64,000 nt of DNA from an uncultured Eggerthellaceae bacterium (GTDB lineage: Bacteria; Actinomycetota; Coriobacteriia; Coriobacteriales; Eggerthellaceae), in contig CAJTVP010000003.1 of assembly GCA_910580205.1 (NCBI GenBank), forward strand, positions 75,597 through 139,596, given 5' to 3'. A program made the translations under genes and the position numbers. The stretch's first letter is position 1; every line of letters begins with the position of its first letter. The notes beneath the pieces were generated by a model. The model ran no database searches. It had not been told where the DNA came from and was given only the letters and a program-made list of their open reading frames with translations. Shown here one piece after another: positions 52,695 through 61,742 of this stretch.

Positions 52695-54932
52695 TCAGGT
52701 CCAGAACTGCACCATCTCTATCAGGTCATGGTACGCCCACGGATAGATATCTGAATACCAGCCCGTCTCAGGGGTGAAGCAGAGCAGCGCGCTGTACACC
52801 ACGCCCAGAGCCACGAGCACGATCATGGTCTTGGTGAGGAGCGATCGAGCGTTCGGGCGCACGAGCCTCTTCTCGCCCTTCACAGCCCTCAGAGGAGAGC
52901 CTCCCCGGAGGATGGGCGCTTCATCTATGTTCTCGTTCGCGATGAAGACCAGAAGCACCACCGCAGCGAAGAACATGAAGCTGAAATCCGCATAGTAGCG
53001 TTGCAGGATGCCCGCCATCTCCGCATCCACCACCGCGATGGCGACACCTGAGAAGAGCAGCACGGATATCACGCCGGTGATGGTGCCCGTGGAGCGTTGG
53101 GCGTTGCGCAGGGAGAGCAAAGGACGGGCGAAGAAGATGACCCAGAGCACCGGATAGCAGCAGAAGATGCCGCCGAACGTGGCCTCTTTGATGGTCTGGC
53201 CCATGTAAGTGGATGCGAACTCCACCGGCTGCAGGAACGGGAACACGCCCACCGTGTCCGGGGGCTGCAGGAAATACGCGAACAGCGCCGGCGCGATGCG
53301 GCCGAGCACCCATCCGCGCTGGGTCATGTCATTGACCGTGAGATTGTAGTTCGCGCCGAAATCCGTGAAGCTGCCGAAGCGCAGGTGGTTGTACCCCATG
53401 ATGAACGCCGCCACCAGCACATACGGGAGGACGAGCGCCGCGAACTCCCTCATGCCCGCTTTGGTGAGGATGCGCCGCTTCGTGATGTAGGGACGCCAGA
53501 ACAGCGGGAACGCCAGCAGGGACAGCAAGAGCAGCTGCGGACGGCACCCGGCCACGAGCGCCATGCAGAGCGACCCCAGCGCGAAGAAAAGGCAGCGGCG
53601 GCGCGCCTCGCGGCCGCACATCCAGAAATACAGCCCCCAGACGCTGAACATGAGGCCGCAGGCGATGGGCAGCGAATAGAACGTGGGGAACTTCAGCAGG
53701 TAGAGCATCCCGCATCCGCTCACGAAGGCGATCTGCACCAGCAGGTAGACGCCCAACGTCACGCGCTCGAAGTGATGGCGCGCGAAGCGGTCCAAAAGCG
53801 CGGATGCGCCGCAGAGGAACAGAAGGCACGCGATCAGCACGCCGATGGCTGTGGGGAACGCCGTGCCGGTCAGCAGGTAGAACGGAAGATAGAAGAGCAG
53901 CACCGGGATGATGCCGAAATAGACGTAGTAGTGGCCCTCATAGAACGCCACATCGAACAGGTATTCTTCGCCGGTCTCCTTCTGAGCTTCGTCCCGCGCT
54001 CCCTTGTCGTAGGGGTTGTCCATCTCTTGCAGCCACTCCGGCGGCTCCTCCTCCAGATAGAGCTGCCCGTCCGCGATGGCGCGCGCCAGCTCCGCATACT
54101 GTTGGGCGTTGTCCCCGCCCACCTCGAAGGTGTTGACCAGAGACGCGCCATCCCACTCGCCGTAGTTGTAAGAGGAGGTGGCCACGCCCACCATGTTCGC
54201 GCCGTAGAACAAGAACGCCGCGCAAAGCGCGCACTCGATCATCACCGCTGCCACCACGCCGATGCGCGAGGCGGCGGGGTTGTCCTTCATCCGCAACCGA
54301 TACAAGAACGATGAGGGCCGGAACAGGCAGAAAAGCGATATCACGCCCAACGTGATGAGGAAGCGCACGATGTTGAGATCGAAGGGATGGTGCGCGTTCA
54401 GATAGATGGTGTTCAGCCGGACAGGATAGGAAACGTCCTCCCCCACCAGGGAGATCTTGAGGTTGTTGACCACGCCGGTCGTGTTCAGGTTGATGTATTT
54501 GCTCTGGTCGGACATGGTGGACACTTCCACCAGCGGCACGCCTTCGGTGTATTCCGTGCTGTCGAAATACGTCTCATGGGCGTCGTCCGTGAATTGGATC
54601 TTGAGGGTGAGCAGCTGCGCCGGTTGGTTCGGATCGAAGTCCACCATGATGTTGGAGACGCGCGTGTTCAGGTTGCTGAACTCCACTTCATGATCCACCG
54701 CCGTCAGGCGGAAGACCTCGTCCTTGCCCTCATGGAGGTCTATCTTGTTCTTGAGATCGATGGTGTTCAGCCCCGCTGTGGTGAAATAGTTGATGTTGAA
54801 GACGAACACCTCAAGGGCCAGCGCGCACGCGAAGATGAGGGCGATGAGGCGCGCCATGTGCCGGATGGTCCCCTCGTGCGCTTTGAAGAACGAACGCCCG
54901 TGATAGATGATATTTTCCAGAAGCGTTGGCAT
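52695..54932 (-). CDS. Large polytopic membrane protein, GT-C-like
   Basis: 745-residue protein with a first helix near 27-48 (LIALIFACALALEVFVFNI), an extracellular beta-rich domain of about 140 residues (NIMVDFDPNQPAQLLTLKI), and roughly ten further helices. The loop EVGGDNAQQYAELARA and the YEGHYYVYFGIIPVLLFYLP phrase resemble acidic-loop motifs of GT-C glycosyltransferases and membrane glycan proteins. The enzyme role is inference. A minus-strand gene between nagB and adk; its terminator was not found. Confidence 0.72.
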   Translation of the reverse strand: MPTLLENIIYHGRSFFKAHEGTIRHMARLIALIFACALALEVFVFNINYFTTAGLNTIDLKNKIDLHEGKDEVFRLTAVDHEVEFSNLNTRVSNIMVDFDPNQPAQLLTLKIQFTDDAHETYFDSTEYTEGVPLVEVSTMSDQSKYINLNTTGVVNNLKISLVGEDVSYPVRLNTIYLNAHHPFDLNIVRFLITLGVISLFCLFRPSSFLYRLRMKDNPAASRIGVVAAVMIECALCAAFLFYGANMVGVATSSYNYGEWDGASLVNTFEVGGDNAQQYAELARAIADGQLYLEEEPPEWLQEMDNPYDKGARDEAQKETGEEYLFDVAFYEGHYYVYFGIIPVLLFYLPFYLLTGTAFPTAIGVLIACLLFLCGASALLDRFARHHFERVTLGVYLLVQIAFVSGCGMLYLLKFPTFYSLPIACGLMFSVWGLYFWMCGREARRRCLFFALGSLCMALVAGCRPQLLLLSLLAFPLFWRPYITKRRILTKAGMREFAALVLPYVLVAAFIMGYNHLRFGSFTDFGANYNLTVNDMTQRGWVLGRIAPALFAYFLQPPDTVGVFPFLQPVEFASTYMGQTIKEATFGGIFCCYPVLWVIFFARPLLSLRNAQRSTGTITGVISVLLFSGVAIAVVDAEMAGILQRYYADFSFMFFAAVVLLVFIANENIDEAPILRGGSPLRAVKGEKRLVRPNARSLLTKTMIVLVALGVVYSALLCFTPETGWYSDIYPWAYHDLIEMVQFWT

Positions 54933-54999
54933 GGGAAGATTATAGAGAAAAGAGCCCCTGCCGAACCTCCCGCAAGCCAGCTTTCAGCCGGAAGAGACG

Positions 55000-55032
55000 A
55001 AAAGACCCGCCACCTTGAACAGGGGCGGGTCT
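55000..55032 (-). terminator. Terminator after adk
   Basis: Stem AGACCCGCC / GGCGGGTCT with a 12-base loop and TTTT following on the minus strand. Ends the S10/spc ribosomal cluster after adk. Confidence 0.8.
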
Positions 55033-55055
55033 CATCAGAAGATATGCTGTGAATA

Positions 55056-55682
55056 TCAGAGGCCCAGGGCCGCTTTCACATCAGCGTAGACCACATCAGG
55101 ATCGCGATCGCCGTCGATGGTCACCAGAAGATCGCAGCCGCGATAGTAATCCACGAGCGGGCTGGTGGACTTCTCGTACACCTCAAGGCGGTTGCGGACG
55201 GTCTGCTCGTTGTCGTCGTCGCGCTGGTACATCTCACCGCCGCACACGGGGCACTGCGCATCATCCGCCGTGCCGATGTGGCCGCAATCCCGGCACATGC
55301 GACGGCTGGACAGGCGACCCACGATCACTTCGGGGTCCACGTCAATGAGGAGCGCCGCGTCCAGCGGACGGCCCAGATCGGACAACATGGTGTCCAGGGC
55401 CACCGCCTGCGTGGTCGTGCGCGGGAAGCCATCCAGGATGACGCCCTTCGCCGTATCCGGCTGCTCGATGCGCTCGCGCATGAGGTCGATGATGAGGTCA
55501 TCGGGCACCAGGTCGCCGGCATCCATGAACGCCTTGGCCTTGAGCCCCAGCTCCGTCTCATCCTTCACCGCTTGGCGGAGGATGTCGCCGGTGGAGATGT
55601 GGCAGAGCCCCTCATCTTCCACCAGCTTGGCCGCCTGGGTGCCTTTGCCAGCCCCCGGCGCGCCCAAGAGAACGATGTTCAT
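55056..55682 (-). CDS. adk: Adenylate kinase
   Basis: 208-residue enzyme interconverting ATP, AMP and ADP. P-loop LGAPGAGKGTQAAKL, lid with a four-cysteine zinc site (CRDCGH and CPVCGG), and the AMP-binding LDGFPRTTTQA. The zinc lid is typical of Gram-positive enzymes. It follows secY by about 25 bp and is the last gene of the cluster; map and infA, which commonly come next, are not here. Confidence 0.97.
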   Translation of the reverse strand: MNIVLLGAPGAGKGTQAAKLVEDEGLCHISTGDILRQAVKDETELGLKAKAFMDAGDLVPDDLIIDLMRERIEQPDTAKGVILDGFPRTTTQAVALDTMLSDLGRPLDAALLIDVDPEVIVGRLSSRRMCRDCGHIGTADDAQCPVCGGEMYQRDDDNEQTVRNRLEVYEKSTSPLVDYYRGCDLLVTIDGDRDPDVVYADVKAALGL

Positions 55683-55706
55683 TGCTCTCTCCTTATCTAG
55701 GATCTT

Positions 55707-56990
55707 CTATTTGAAGAATCCGTCGTAGTTGTGCATCTTCAACTGGCTCTCCACCTTGCTCATGGTGTCCAAGGCCACGCCGATCATGATCAGGATGGAG
55801 GTGCCGCCGAAGGACTGGATGAGCTGGTTGTTCGTGAAGTAGAAGATGATGGTGGGCACGACGGCGATCACCGCGATGAACAAGCCGCCCGGCAGCGTGA
55901 TGCGCCGAAGGGTGTTCTTGATGTATTGCACCGTGGCCGAGCCCGGTCTGACGCCGGGGATGAAGCCGCCCTGCTTGCGGATGTTGTCCGCCGTCTCTTC
56001 AGGATTGAACACCATGGAGGTGTAGAAGTACGCAAAGAACACGATGAGCGCCAGCGTGAGCAACCAGTTGAGCCAGCCGGTCGTGCACCAATCAGCGAAC
56101 GTGGTCAGCCAATCGACGTTGAAGATGGCGGCCAGCTGCGCCGGCAGATACAGGATGCAGCTGGCGAAGATGATCGGGATGACGCCTGCGGCGTTCACTT
56201 TGAGCGGGATGTAGGTGTTCTGACCGCCCAGCATCTTGCGCCCTTGGACCCGCTTCGCGTAGTTCACCGGGATGCGCCGCTGGGCGCGTTCCACGAAGAT
56301 GATCATGGGGATGCAGGCGATCACGACCGCCAAGATGAGGATGGTGAGCGCGATGCCCATGCCCAGATCCGCCGTCAGGTTGATGGAGGAGAAGATGGCG
56401 GAGGGCACGCCGGACACGATGCTCACGAAGATGATGAGCGACATGCCGTTGCCGACGCCACGCTGGGTGATGAGCTCGCCCATCCACATGATGAACGCCG
56501 TGCCAGCGACGAGCGTGAACACGATGACGATGCTGGTCACCCAGTTGGGGACCTCGCTGTCAGGGAATTGCACGCCGTAGGTGGGAGATTGGAAGAGGAG
56601 CAGATAGCCGATGGCGTTGATCAGGCCCAAGCCCAGCGTCAGGTAACGCGTGACCTGGGTGATCTTCTTGCGCCCCGAATCCCCCTCTTTGGCCCAGCGG
56701 CCCACCGCCGGGATGACGCCCTGCATCAGCTGCATGATGATGGATGCGGTGATGTAGGGCATGATGCCCAAAGAGAACACCGAGAAGTTGGAGAGCGCGC
56801 CACCGGTGAACAGGTCCAGCATGCTCATGGCGACGCCGGAAGACTGGTACGTCGTGGCGAACTCATGGAACGGGATGCCGGGGACCGGCACGTATGCTCC
56901 GAAACGATACAGCGCCAAGATGGCCAGCGTGAAGAGCATCTTCTTCCGCAGCTCAGGTACCTTGAACGCATCGATGATTGAGCTTAGCAA
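55707..56990 (-). CDS. secY: Preprotein translocase subunit SecY
   Basis: 427-residue channel protein with ten helices. Characteristic phrases are FGAYVPVPGIPFHEFA, LGIMPYITASIIMQLMQ, TQVTRYLTLGLGLINAIGYL, ERAQRRIPVNYAKR and, late, GGFIPGVRPGSATVQYI. TTG at 56990 overlaps the rplO stop, with AAAGG upstream; the protein begins at SSIIDAFKVPELRKK. Exports unfolded proteins with SecE and SecG. Confidence 0.97.
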   Translation of the reverse strand: MLSSIIDAFKVPELRKKMLFTLAILALYRFGAYVPVPGIPFHEFATTYQSSGVAMSMLDLFTGGALSNFSVFSLGIMPYITASIIMQLMQGVIPAVGRWAKEGDSGRKKITQVTRYLTLGLGLINAIGYLLLFQSPTYGVQFPDSEVPNWVTSIVIVFTLVAGTAFIMWMGELITQRGVGNGMSLIIFVSIVSGVPSAIFSSINLTADLGMGIALTILILAVVIACIPMIIFVERAQRRIPVNYAKRVQGRKMLGGQNTYIPLKVNAAGVIPIIFASCILYLPAQLAAIFNVDWLTTFADWCTTGWLNWLLTLALIVFFAYFYTSMVFNPEETADNIRKQGGFIPGVRPGSATVQYIKNTLRRITLPGGLFIAVIAVVPTIIFYFTNNQLIQSFGGTSILIMIGVALDTMSKVESQLKMHNYDGFFK

Positions 56991-57433
56991 GGTTCTTCGA
57001 CCTTTCCACCCGCAGCTTCGATCTTCTGCCTTGCAGTGGCGGAGATCTTGTCGGTCTTGACCGTGAGAGCCTTGGTGATCTCTCCGTCACCCAGGATCTT
57101 CACGGGCTCATCCTCATGCTTGATGATGCCCTTGGCGCGGAGGCTGGCGCCATCCACCACATCCCCCGCTTCGAACTTCGCATCCAAGCGGCTCACGTTC
57201 ACCGCTTTGTATTCGATGCGGTTGGGATTGCGGAAACCGGGGAGCTTCGGCAGACGACGGGCGAGCGGCGTCTGGCCGCCCTCGAACCCAGCGCCCTTGC
57301 CGCCACCGGAACGGGACTTCTGGCCATTCAGGCCGCGACCGGCCGTCTTGCCCTGTCCAGCCGCATGGCCGCGACCCACGCGCTTGCGCGCTTTGCGCGA
57401 TCCTTCAGCCGGTTTAAGATCTTTGATCTCCAT
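56984..57433 (-). CDS. rplO: 50S ribosomal protein L15
   Basis: 149 residues with the basic GSRKARKRVGRGHAAGQGKT N-terminus and GGQTPLARRLPKLPGF, which are typical. It precedes secY with a 7-bp overlap and binds 23S rRNA during late assembly. Confidence 0.97.
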   Translation of the reverse strand: MEIKDLKPAEGSRKARKRVGRGHAAGQGKTAGRGLNGQKSRSGGGKGAGFEGGQTPLARRLPKLPGFRNPNRIEYKAVNVSRLDAKFEAGDVVDGASLRAKGIIKHEDEPVKILGDGEITKALTVKTDKISATARQKIEAAGGKVEEPC

Positions 57434-57513
57434 GTTCTACCTTTCCTTTCGCATCCTTGATCTGGATACTCGCTTGTGCTTTTCTCTGATGGGAAGGGAG
57501 GTTGAGCCGAGCT

Positions 57514-57699
57514 CTACAGCTCCTCGACCTCCACCAGGTGCTTCACCTTGAAGATCATCCCGCGGACGCTCTCGTTGTCCGTGAGCTCCTTCGACTTGCC
57601 GATCCGGCCCAGTCCCATGGCGCGCAGCGTCTTGTCCTGGTCGGCAGGCTTTCTGATCTGGCTTTTCACCTGCGTGACGCGCAGCTTCTTCTCAGCCAT
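57514..57699 (-). CDS. rpmD: 50S ribosomal protein L30
   Basis: 61 residues beginning AEKKLRVTQVKSQIRKPADQ, with TLRAMGLGRIGKSKEL, the L30 hallmark. ATG at 57699 is correct; 15 additional in-frame codons belong to the S5 overlap. It lies one base after the rpsE stop. About 80 bp separate it from rplO. Confidence 0.95.
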   Translation of the reverse strand: MAEKKLRVTQVKSQIRKPADQDKTLRAMGLGRIGKSKELTDNESVRGMIFKVKHLVEVEEL

Positions 57700-57700
57700 C

Positions 57701-58222
57701 CTACTTCTCCTTCCGGCCGAACATCTCATCAACGGTGATGCCACGGCGCTTCGCGACTTCCTCAGGGCTCTCCATAGCCTTGAGGCCTTCAGCTGCGGCC
57801 TTCACGATGTTCATGGCGTTGCTGGTGCCCAGAGACTTGGTGATGACGTTCTGCACGCCCGCCAGCTCCATGATGGCTCGCACCGGGCCGCCGGCCATGA
57901 CGCCCGTGCCGGGAACGGCCGGCTTGATGAGCACCCGTCCTGCGCCGAACTCGCCGATGATCTCATGGGGAACCGATTTCTCGTCGGTCAGAGGCACGGT
58001 GAAGAGGTTCTTCTTCGCGTCTTCGGTGCCCTTCTTGATGGCGTTCGGGACTTCCTGGGACTTGCCCAGGCCGACGCCCACTTTGCCCTTGCCATCGCCC
58101 ACGACGACGAGCGCAGTGAGCTGCATGCGACGGCCGCCCTTGACGGTCTTGGAGACGCGGTTGATGGAAACGACGCGCTCTTCAAGCTCCGGTACTGCTT
58201 TTTCCTGTTGTTTGCGAGCCAT
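57701..58222 (-). CDS. rpsE: 30S ribosomal protein S5
   Basis: 173 residues. The double-stranded RNA-binding-like N-terminal domain (RVSKTVKGGRRMQLTALVVV, GDGKGKVGVGLGKSQEVP) and C-terminal GGPVRAIMELAGVQNVITK are canonical. Important for decoding accuracy. Confidence 0.97.
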   Translation of the reverse strand: MARKQQEKAVPELEERVVSINRVSKTVKGGRRMQLTALVVVGDGKGKVGVGLGKSQEVPNAIKKGTEDAKKNLFTVPLTDEKSVPHEIIGEFGAGRVLIKPAVPGTGVMAGGPVRAIMELAGVQNVITKSLGTSNAMNIVKAAAEGLKAMESPEEVAKRRGITVDEMFGRKEK

Positions 58223-58237
58223 ATTGCCCTTCCCCTT

Positions 58238-58609
58238 CTAGAACTTGAGACCGGCTTCGCGGGCGCCGTCCGCGACTGCCTTCACACGACCATGATACAG
58301 ATTGCCGCCGCGGTCGAAGACGACCTCGGTGATGCCGGCCTTGAGCGCCATATCGCCGATGATGTTGCCCAGTTTGGCAGCGCCTTCGACGTTGCTGGAC
58401 TTCAGCCCGCTGGCTTTGAACGCATCGCCCATGGTGGAAGCGCCGACGATGGTCTTGTGGGACACGTCGTCGATCACCTGAGCGTAGATGTTGTTGTTGG
58501 AGCGCGTCACGCACAGGCGCGGGCGCGCAGCGGTGCCATTGACCTTGCCGCGCACGCGACGATGGCGGCGGGCAAGTCCTTTCTGGCGTTTGAGCACTGA
58601 TTTCTGCAT
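58238..58609 (-). CDS. rplR: 50S ribosomal protein L18
   Basis: 123 residues with the basic KGLARRHRRVRGKVNGTAAR, RLCVTRSNNNIYAQVIDD and FDRGGNLYHGRVKAVADGAR. Carries 5S rRNA with L5. Lies 15 bp before rpsE. Confidence 0.97.
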   Translation of the reverse strand: MQKSVLKRQKGLARRHRRVRGKVNGTAARPRLCVTRSNNNIYAQVIDDVSHKTIVGASTMGDAFKASGLKSSNVEGAAKLGNIIGDMALKAGITEVVFDRGGNLYHGRVKAVADGAREAGLKF

Positions 58610-58645
58610 AGTTGATACCCTTCCGTGACTGCTGTGTCAGCAGGA

Positions 58646-59185
58646 CTATTCCTTGCCAGCTTTGCCAGCCTTGCGACGGACGTACTCACCCTCATAGCGG
58701 ATGCCCTTGCCCTTGTACGGCTCCGGCTTGCGCCATTTGCGGATGTCAGCAGCCACCTGGCCGACCTTCTCCTTGGAGATGCCGCTGACGATGATCTCGT
58801 TCTGAGACGGGACCTCGAAGGTGATCCCTTCGGGCGCCTGGACGAGAACCGGGTGGGAGAAACCGAGCTGCATCTCCAGGTCCTTGCCCTTGAGAGCGGC
58901 GCGGTAGCCGACGCCGACCAGCTCCAGCTTCTTGCTGAAGCCCTCTGACACGCCTTCGACCATGTTGTGCAGAAGCGAGCGGGTCAACCCCCAGTAAGCG
59001 TTGGTCTGGCGCTCCTCGTCCGCGGGGGTGATGAGGATCTCCTCACCCTCCTGCTTGATGATCATGGTCGGCTGGAAGGTGCGCGTGAGCTCACCTTTCT
59101 TGCCCTTGACGGTCACGGTGGTGCCGTCGATCTTCACCTCGACACCAGAAGGAAGGGCGATGGGCATCTTACCGATACGTGACAT
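58646..59185 (-). CDS. rplF: 50S ribosomal protein L6
   Basis: 179 residues beginning SRIGKMPIALPSGVEVKIDG, with VGYRAALKGKDLEMQLGFSH and RKWRKPEPYKGKGIRYEGEY. AGGAGGAG lies eight bases before the ATG. Complete gene. Confidence 0.97.
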   Translation of the reverse strand: MSRIGKMPIALPSGVEVKIDGTTVTVKGKKGELTRTFQPTMIIKQEGEEILITPADEERQTNAYWGLTRSLLHNMVEGVSEGFSKKLELVGVGYRAALKGKDLEMQLGFSHPVLVQAPEGITFEVPSQNEIIVSGISKEKVGQVAADIRKWRKPEPYKGKGIRYEGEYVRRKAGKAGKE

Positions 59186-59205
59186 ATGCCTTCTCCTCCT
59201 TCCGA

Positions 59206-59604
59206 TTACCAGATGTAGGCGATGACTTCGCCGCCGATGCCCGCCTTGCGCGCATCGCGGTCGGTCATGACGCCGCTTGAGGTGGATATGATGGCGGTGC
59301 CCAGGCCTCCGAGCACGCGCGGCAGGTCATCCTTGCCCGCATAGATGCGAAGACCGGGCTTGGAGATGCGCTTGATCCCCTTGATGGTCTTCTCTTTCTT
59401 CGGCCCGTACTTCAGCGTGAGCTCCAGGGTCCCGCGCGGGTCCCCCTCGATCACGTCAAAGCTTTGGATGTAGCCTTCCTGGTCCATGATCCGGGCTATC
59501 TCCACCAGTTTCTTGCTGGTGGGCATAGACACCGTCTCATGACCTGCAGTCTGGGCGTTACGCAGGCGCGTAAGCATATCTGCAATGGGGTCGGTCATTG
59601 TCAT
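59206..59604 (-). CDS. rpsH: 30S ribosomal protein S8
   Basis: 132 residues beginning TMTDPIADMLTRLRNAQTA, ending in AIISTSSGVMTDRDARKAGI. ATG at 59604 has AAGGAG upstream and is preferred over 59634. In enterobacteria S8 represses this operon; a comparable site was not identified. A 110-bp gap to rpsN holds no gene. Confidence 0.96.
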   Translation of the reverse strand: MTMTDPIADMLTRLRNAQTAGHETVSMPTSKKLVEIARIMDQEGYIQSFDVIEGDPRGTLELTLKYGPKKEKTIKGIKRISKPGLRIYAGKDDLPRVLGGLGTAIISTSSGVMTDRDARKAGIGGEVIAYIW

Positions 59605-59715
59605 GGTGAGCTTCTCCTTAAACTCCGTTATCACTCATGCCGGTTCGAACGAGGCACCCGTAGCGCCTCCGCCTGGCATGTTGGTACCTTGAAAACCTCA
59701 GGCGTTGCGCCTTCG

Positions 59716-59901
59716 CTACCAAGAGGACTTGGTCACACCCGGCAGCTCGCCTTTGTTCGCCAGCTCGCGCAGGCAGATGCGGCACAGCCCGAACTTGCGA
59801 TAGTAGGCGCGCGGGCGACCGCAGCGAGTGCAGCGGTTGTGCTGGCGCGTGGAGTACTTCGGCTCCCTTTTCGCCTTGGCGATCATGGATTTCTTTGCCA
59901 T
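59716..59901 (-). CDS. rpsN: 30S ribosomal protein S14 type Z (zinc-containing)
   Basis: 61 residues with the two zinc knuckles CTRCG and CRICL. The short, four-cysteine form is the ancestral type used by Gram-positive bacteria; a zinc-free paralogue may exist elsewhere. Between rplE and rpsH. Confidence 0.97.
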   Translation of the reverse strand: MAKKSMIAKAKREPKYSTRQHNRCTRCGRPRAYYRKFGLCRICLRELANKGELPGVTKSSW

Positions 59902-59936
59902 TCGTATCCTTCTTTCGTCTCAGATGGCCGCGCAGT

Positions 59937-60488
59937 CTATTCTGCTTTGAACGGAAAACCGAGCGCGCGCAAGAGCGCGAGCGCCTGATCGTCGGACTTC
60001 GCCGAGGTGACGACCGTGATGTCCATGCCGCGGGTGCGGTCGATCTTGTCATAGTCGATCTCAGGGAAGATCAGCTGCTCGGTCACGCCCATGGAGTAGT
60101 TGCCATGACCGTCGAAGCTGGTGGTGGAAAGGCCGCGGAAGTCGCGCACGCGCGGGATGGCGGTGGCGAGCAGGCGGTCCAGGAACTCCCACATGCGGTC
60201 TCCGCGGAGGGTGACCTTGCAACCGATGGCCTGGCCTTCGCGGATATGGAAACCGGCGATGGATTTCTTCGCGCGGGTGACCATGGGCTGCTGGCCGGTG
60301 ATCACGCGCATGTCATTCATGGCGGCGTCGAGCAGCTTCGCGTCTCCCGCGGCTGCGCCCACGCCCATGTTGACGACGATCTTCGTGAGCTTCGGGACCT
60401 CCATGATGTTCTGGATCTCAAGCTCCTTTTCCAGCTGGGAGACGATCTTGGTCTGGTACATCTCCTTGAGCCGAGGCATGTCTGCCAT
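59937..60488 (-). CDS. rplE: 50S ribosomal protein L5
   Basis: 183 residues: EIQNIMEVPKLTKIVVNMGV, VTRAKKSIAGFHIREGQAIG, LRGDRMWEFLDRLLATAIPR and FPEIDYDKIDRTRGMDITVV. Binds 5S rRNA and contacts P-site tRNA. Starts about 205 bp after the rplX stop, an unusually long gap. Confidence 0.97.
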   Translation of the reverse strand: MADMPRLKEMYQTKIVSQLEKELEIQNIMEVPKLTKIVVNMGVGAAAGDAKLLDAAMNDMRVITGQQPMVTRAKKSIAGFHIREGQAIGCKVTLRGDRMWEFLDRLLATAIPRVRDFRGLSTTSFDGHGNYSMGVTEQLIFPEIDYDKIDRTRGMDITVVTSAKSDDQALALLRALGFPFKAE

Positions 60489-60692
60489 GTTCTTTCCTGC
60501 CTTCCGTTGGTTTGAATCCAGGATTTCCGACCCTGGATCCCTCAGTCATCTGAGGGCCAATGCTACTGCTTCACCCTTCAGGATCAGCGAAACGTGCTGA
60601 GGTGCTTTCAGCTGCCGCGCCTCCAAGGCAAGTTGGCTTCCGTCCAACGCCGACCTTGGAACAAGCGGCAGATGAAAGTGAATTCAGCGCGT
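60489..60692 (-). other. Long structured spacer between rplX and rplE
   Basis: 204 bp where adjacent genes are usually nearly abutting. Two inverted repeats occur side by side: ATCCAGG / CCTGGAT (60516-60522 and 60532-60538) and CCCTCAG / CTGAGGG (60539-60545 and 60550-60556). They lie close to the rplE ribosome site and could be a regulatory RNA target or processing site. Confidence 0.55.
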
Positions 60693-61040
60693 TTAGTCGA
60701 TATCCTTGCCGCACTTCTTGCACGCACGATGCTTCTTGCCCGCATCGTCGATGCGATGGGCCACGCGCGTGGGCTTCTTGCAGTGCGGGCAGACCAGCAT
60801 CACGTTGGACGCATGGAGCGGCGCTTCGATGGAAGAGATGCCGCCCTGCGGGTTGGCCTGCGTGGGGCGCATGGTCTTCTTCATGATGTTGATCTTCTCG
60901 ACCACCACGCGCTCGGTCTCAGGGATGGTGCGCAGGACCTTGCCTTCCTTGCCGCTGTCCTTGCCCTTGATGACCTTCACGTTGTCGCCCTTGCGGACGT
61001 TGAGCACGTGCTTCTCGGTCTTCTTCGTCTTCGTTGCCAT
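60693..61040 (-). CDS. rplX: 50S ribosomal protein L24
   Basis: 115 residues with NVRKGDNVKVIKGKDSGKEG KOW motif, INIMKKTMRPTQANPQGG and a C-terminal four-cysteine zinc ribbon, CPHCKK and CKKCGKD. ATG at 61040 gives the standard N-terminus; a GTG at 61052 is too near the ribosome site. Confidence 0.95.
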   Translation of the reverse strand: MATKTKKTEKHVLNVRKGDNVKVIKGKDSGKEGKVLRTIPETERVVVEKINIMKKTMRPTQANPQGGISSIEAPLHASNVMLVCPHCKKPTRVAHRIDDAGKKHRACKKCGKDID

Positions 61041-61055
61041 GTTCTCTGACACCTC

Positions 61056-61424
61056 CTAAAGCGTCTCGGGTGCCAGGGACACGATCTTCATGTAGCGCTT
61101 GTCGCGCAGTTCGCGGGCCACCGGGCCGAAGATGCGCGTGCCGCGGGGCGTGCCGTCGTTGTTGATCAGCACGCAAGCGTTCTGATCGAACTTGATGTAG
61201 CTTCCGTCATCGCGGCGCACTTCCTTCTTCACGCGCACGATGACGCAGCGAACGACTTCGCCCTTCTTCACAGCGCCGTTCGGCATGGCTTCCTTCACGC
61301 TGCAGATGATGACATCTCCCAGGCCCGCGTAGCGGCGCTTGGAGCCGCCCAGGACCTTGATGCATTGCACCTTGCGCGCGCCGGAGTTGTCAGCCACCGA
61401 CAGCATGGATTGCATCTGTATCAT
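61056..61424 (-). CDS. rplN: 50S ribosomal protein L14
   Basis: 122 residues: MIQMQSMLSVADNSGARKVQ, GDVIICSVKEAMPNGAVKKG and NNDGTPRGTRIFGPVARELR. A universally conserved protein near the factor-binding face. Complete. Confidence 0.98.
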   Translation of the reverse strand: MIQMQSMLSVADNSGARKVQCIKVLGGSKRRYAGLGDVIICSVKEAMPNGAVKKGEVVRCVIVRVKKEVRRDDGSYIKFDQNACVLINNDGTPRGTRIFGPVARELRDKRYMKIVSLAPETL

Positions 61425-61468
61425 TGCTTTTCGTCCTTACCTTCTCAGGGCGTATGCGCGCGTGAGCG

Positions 61469-61729
61469 CTATTTCGCCTTCTCCACTATCTTGTAGAGAC
61501 GCCAACGCTTCATCTTGGAAAGCGGACGTGTCTCCATGATCTGCACGGTGTCGCCCACGCCTGCTGAGTTCTCTTCGTCATGGGCGTGGTACTTCTTGGT
61601 GGACGTGATCATCTTGCCGTAGATGGGATGGGGCTTGCGCTCCTCAACGGCGACGACGATGGTCTTGTCGTTCGCATCGCTCACGACGATGCCCTGCCTC
61701 ACCTTGCGAAGGTTCCTTGTCTGTTCCAT
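61469..61729 (-). CDS. rpsQ: 30S ribosomal protein S17
   Basis: 86 residues: GIVVSDANDKTIVVAVEE, HPIYGKMITSTKKYHAHDEE and DTVQIMETRPLSKMKRWRL. Start at the ATG at 61729 because GGAGG lies eight bases before it; the ATG at 61735 is only two bases from that site. Confidence 0.96.
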   Translation of the reverse strand: MEQTRNLRKVRQGIVVSDANDKTIVVAVEERKPHPIYGKMITSTKKYHAHDEENSAGVGDTVQIMETRPLSKMKRWRLYKIVEKAK

Positions 61730-61742
61730 CTGCATATCCTCC

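Noticed and set aside
59641..59660. tRNA T-arm-like GGTTCGAAC between rpsN and rpsH
   Set aside because: No acceptor, D or anticodon arms can be folded around it.
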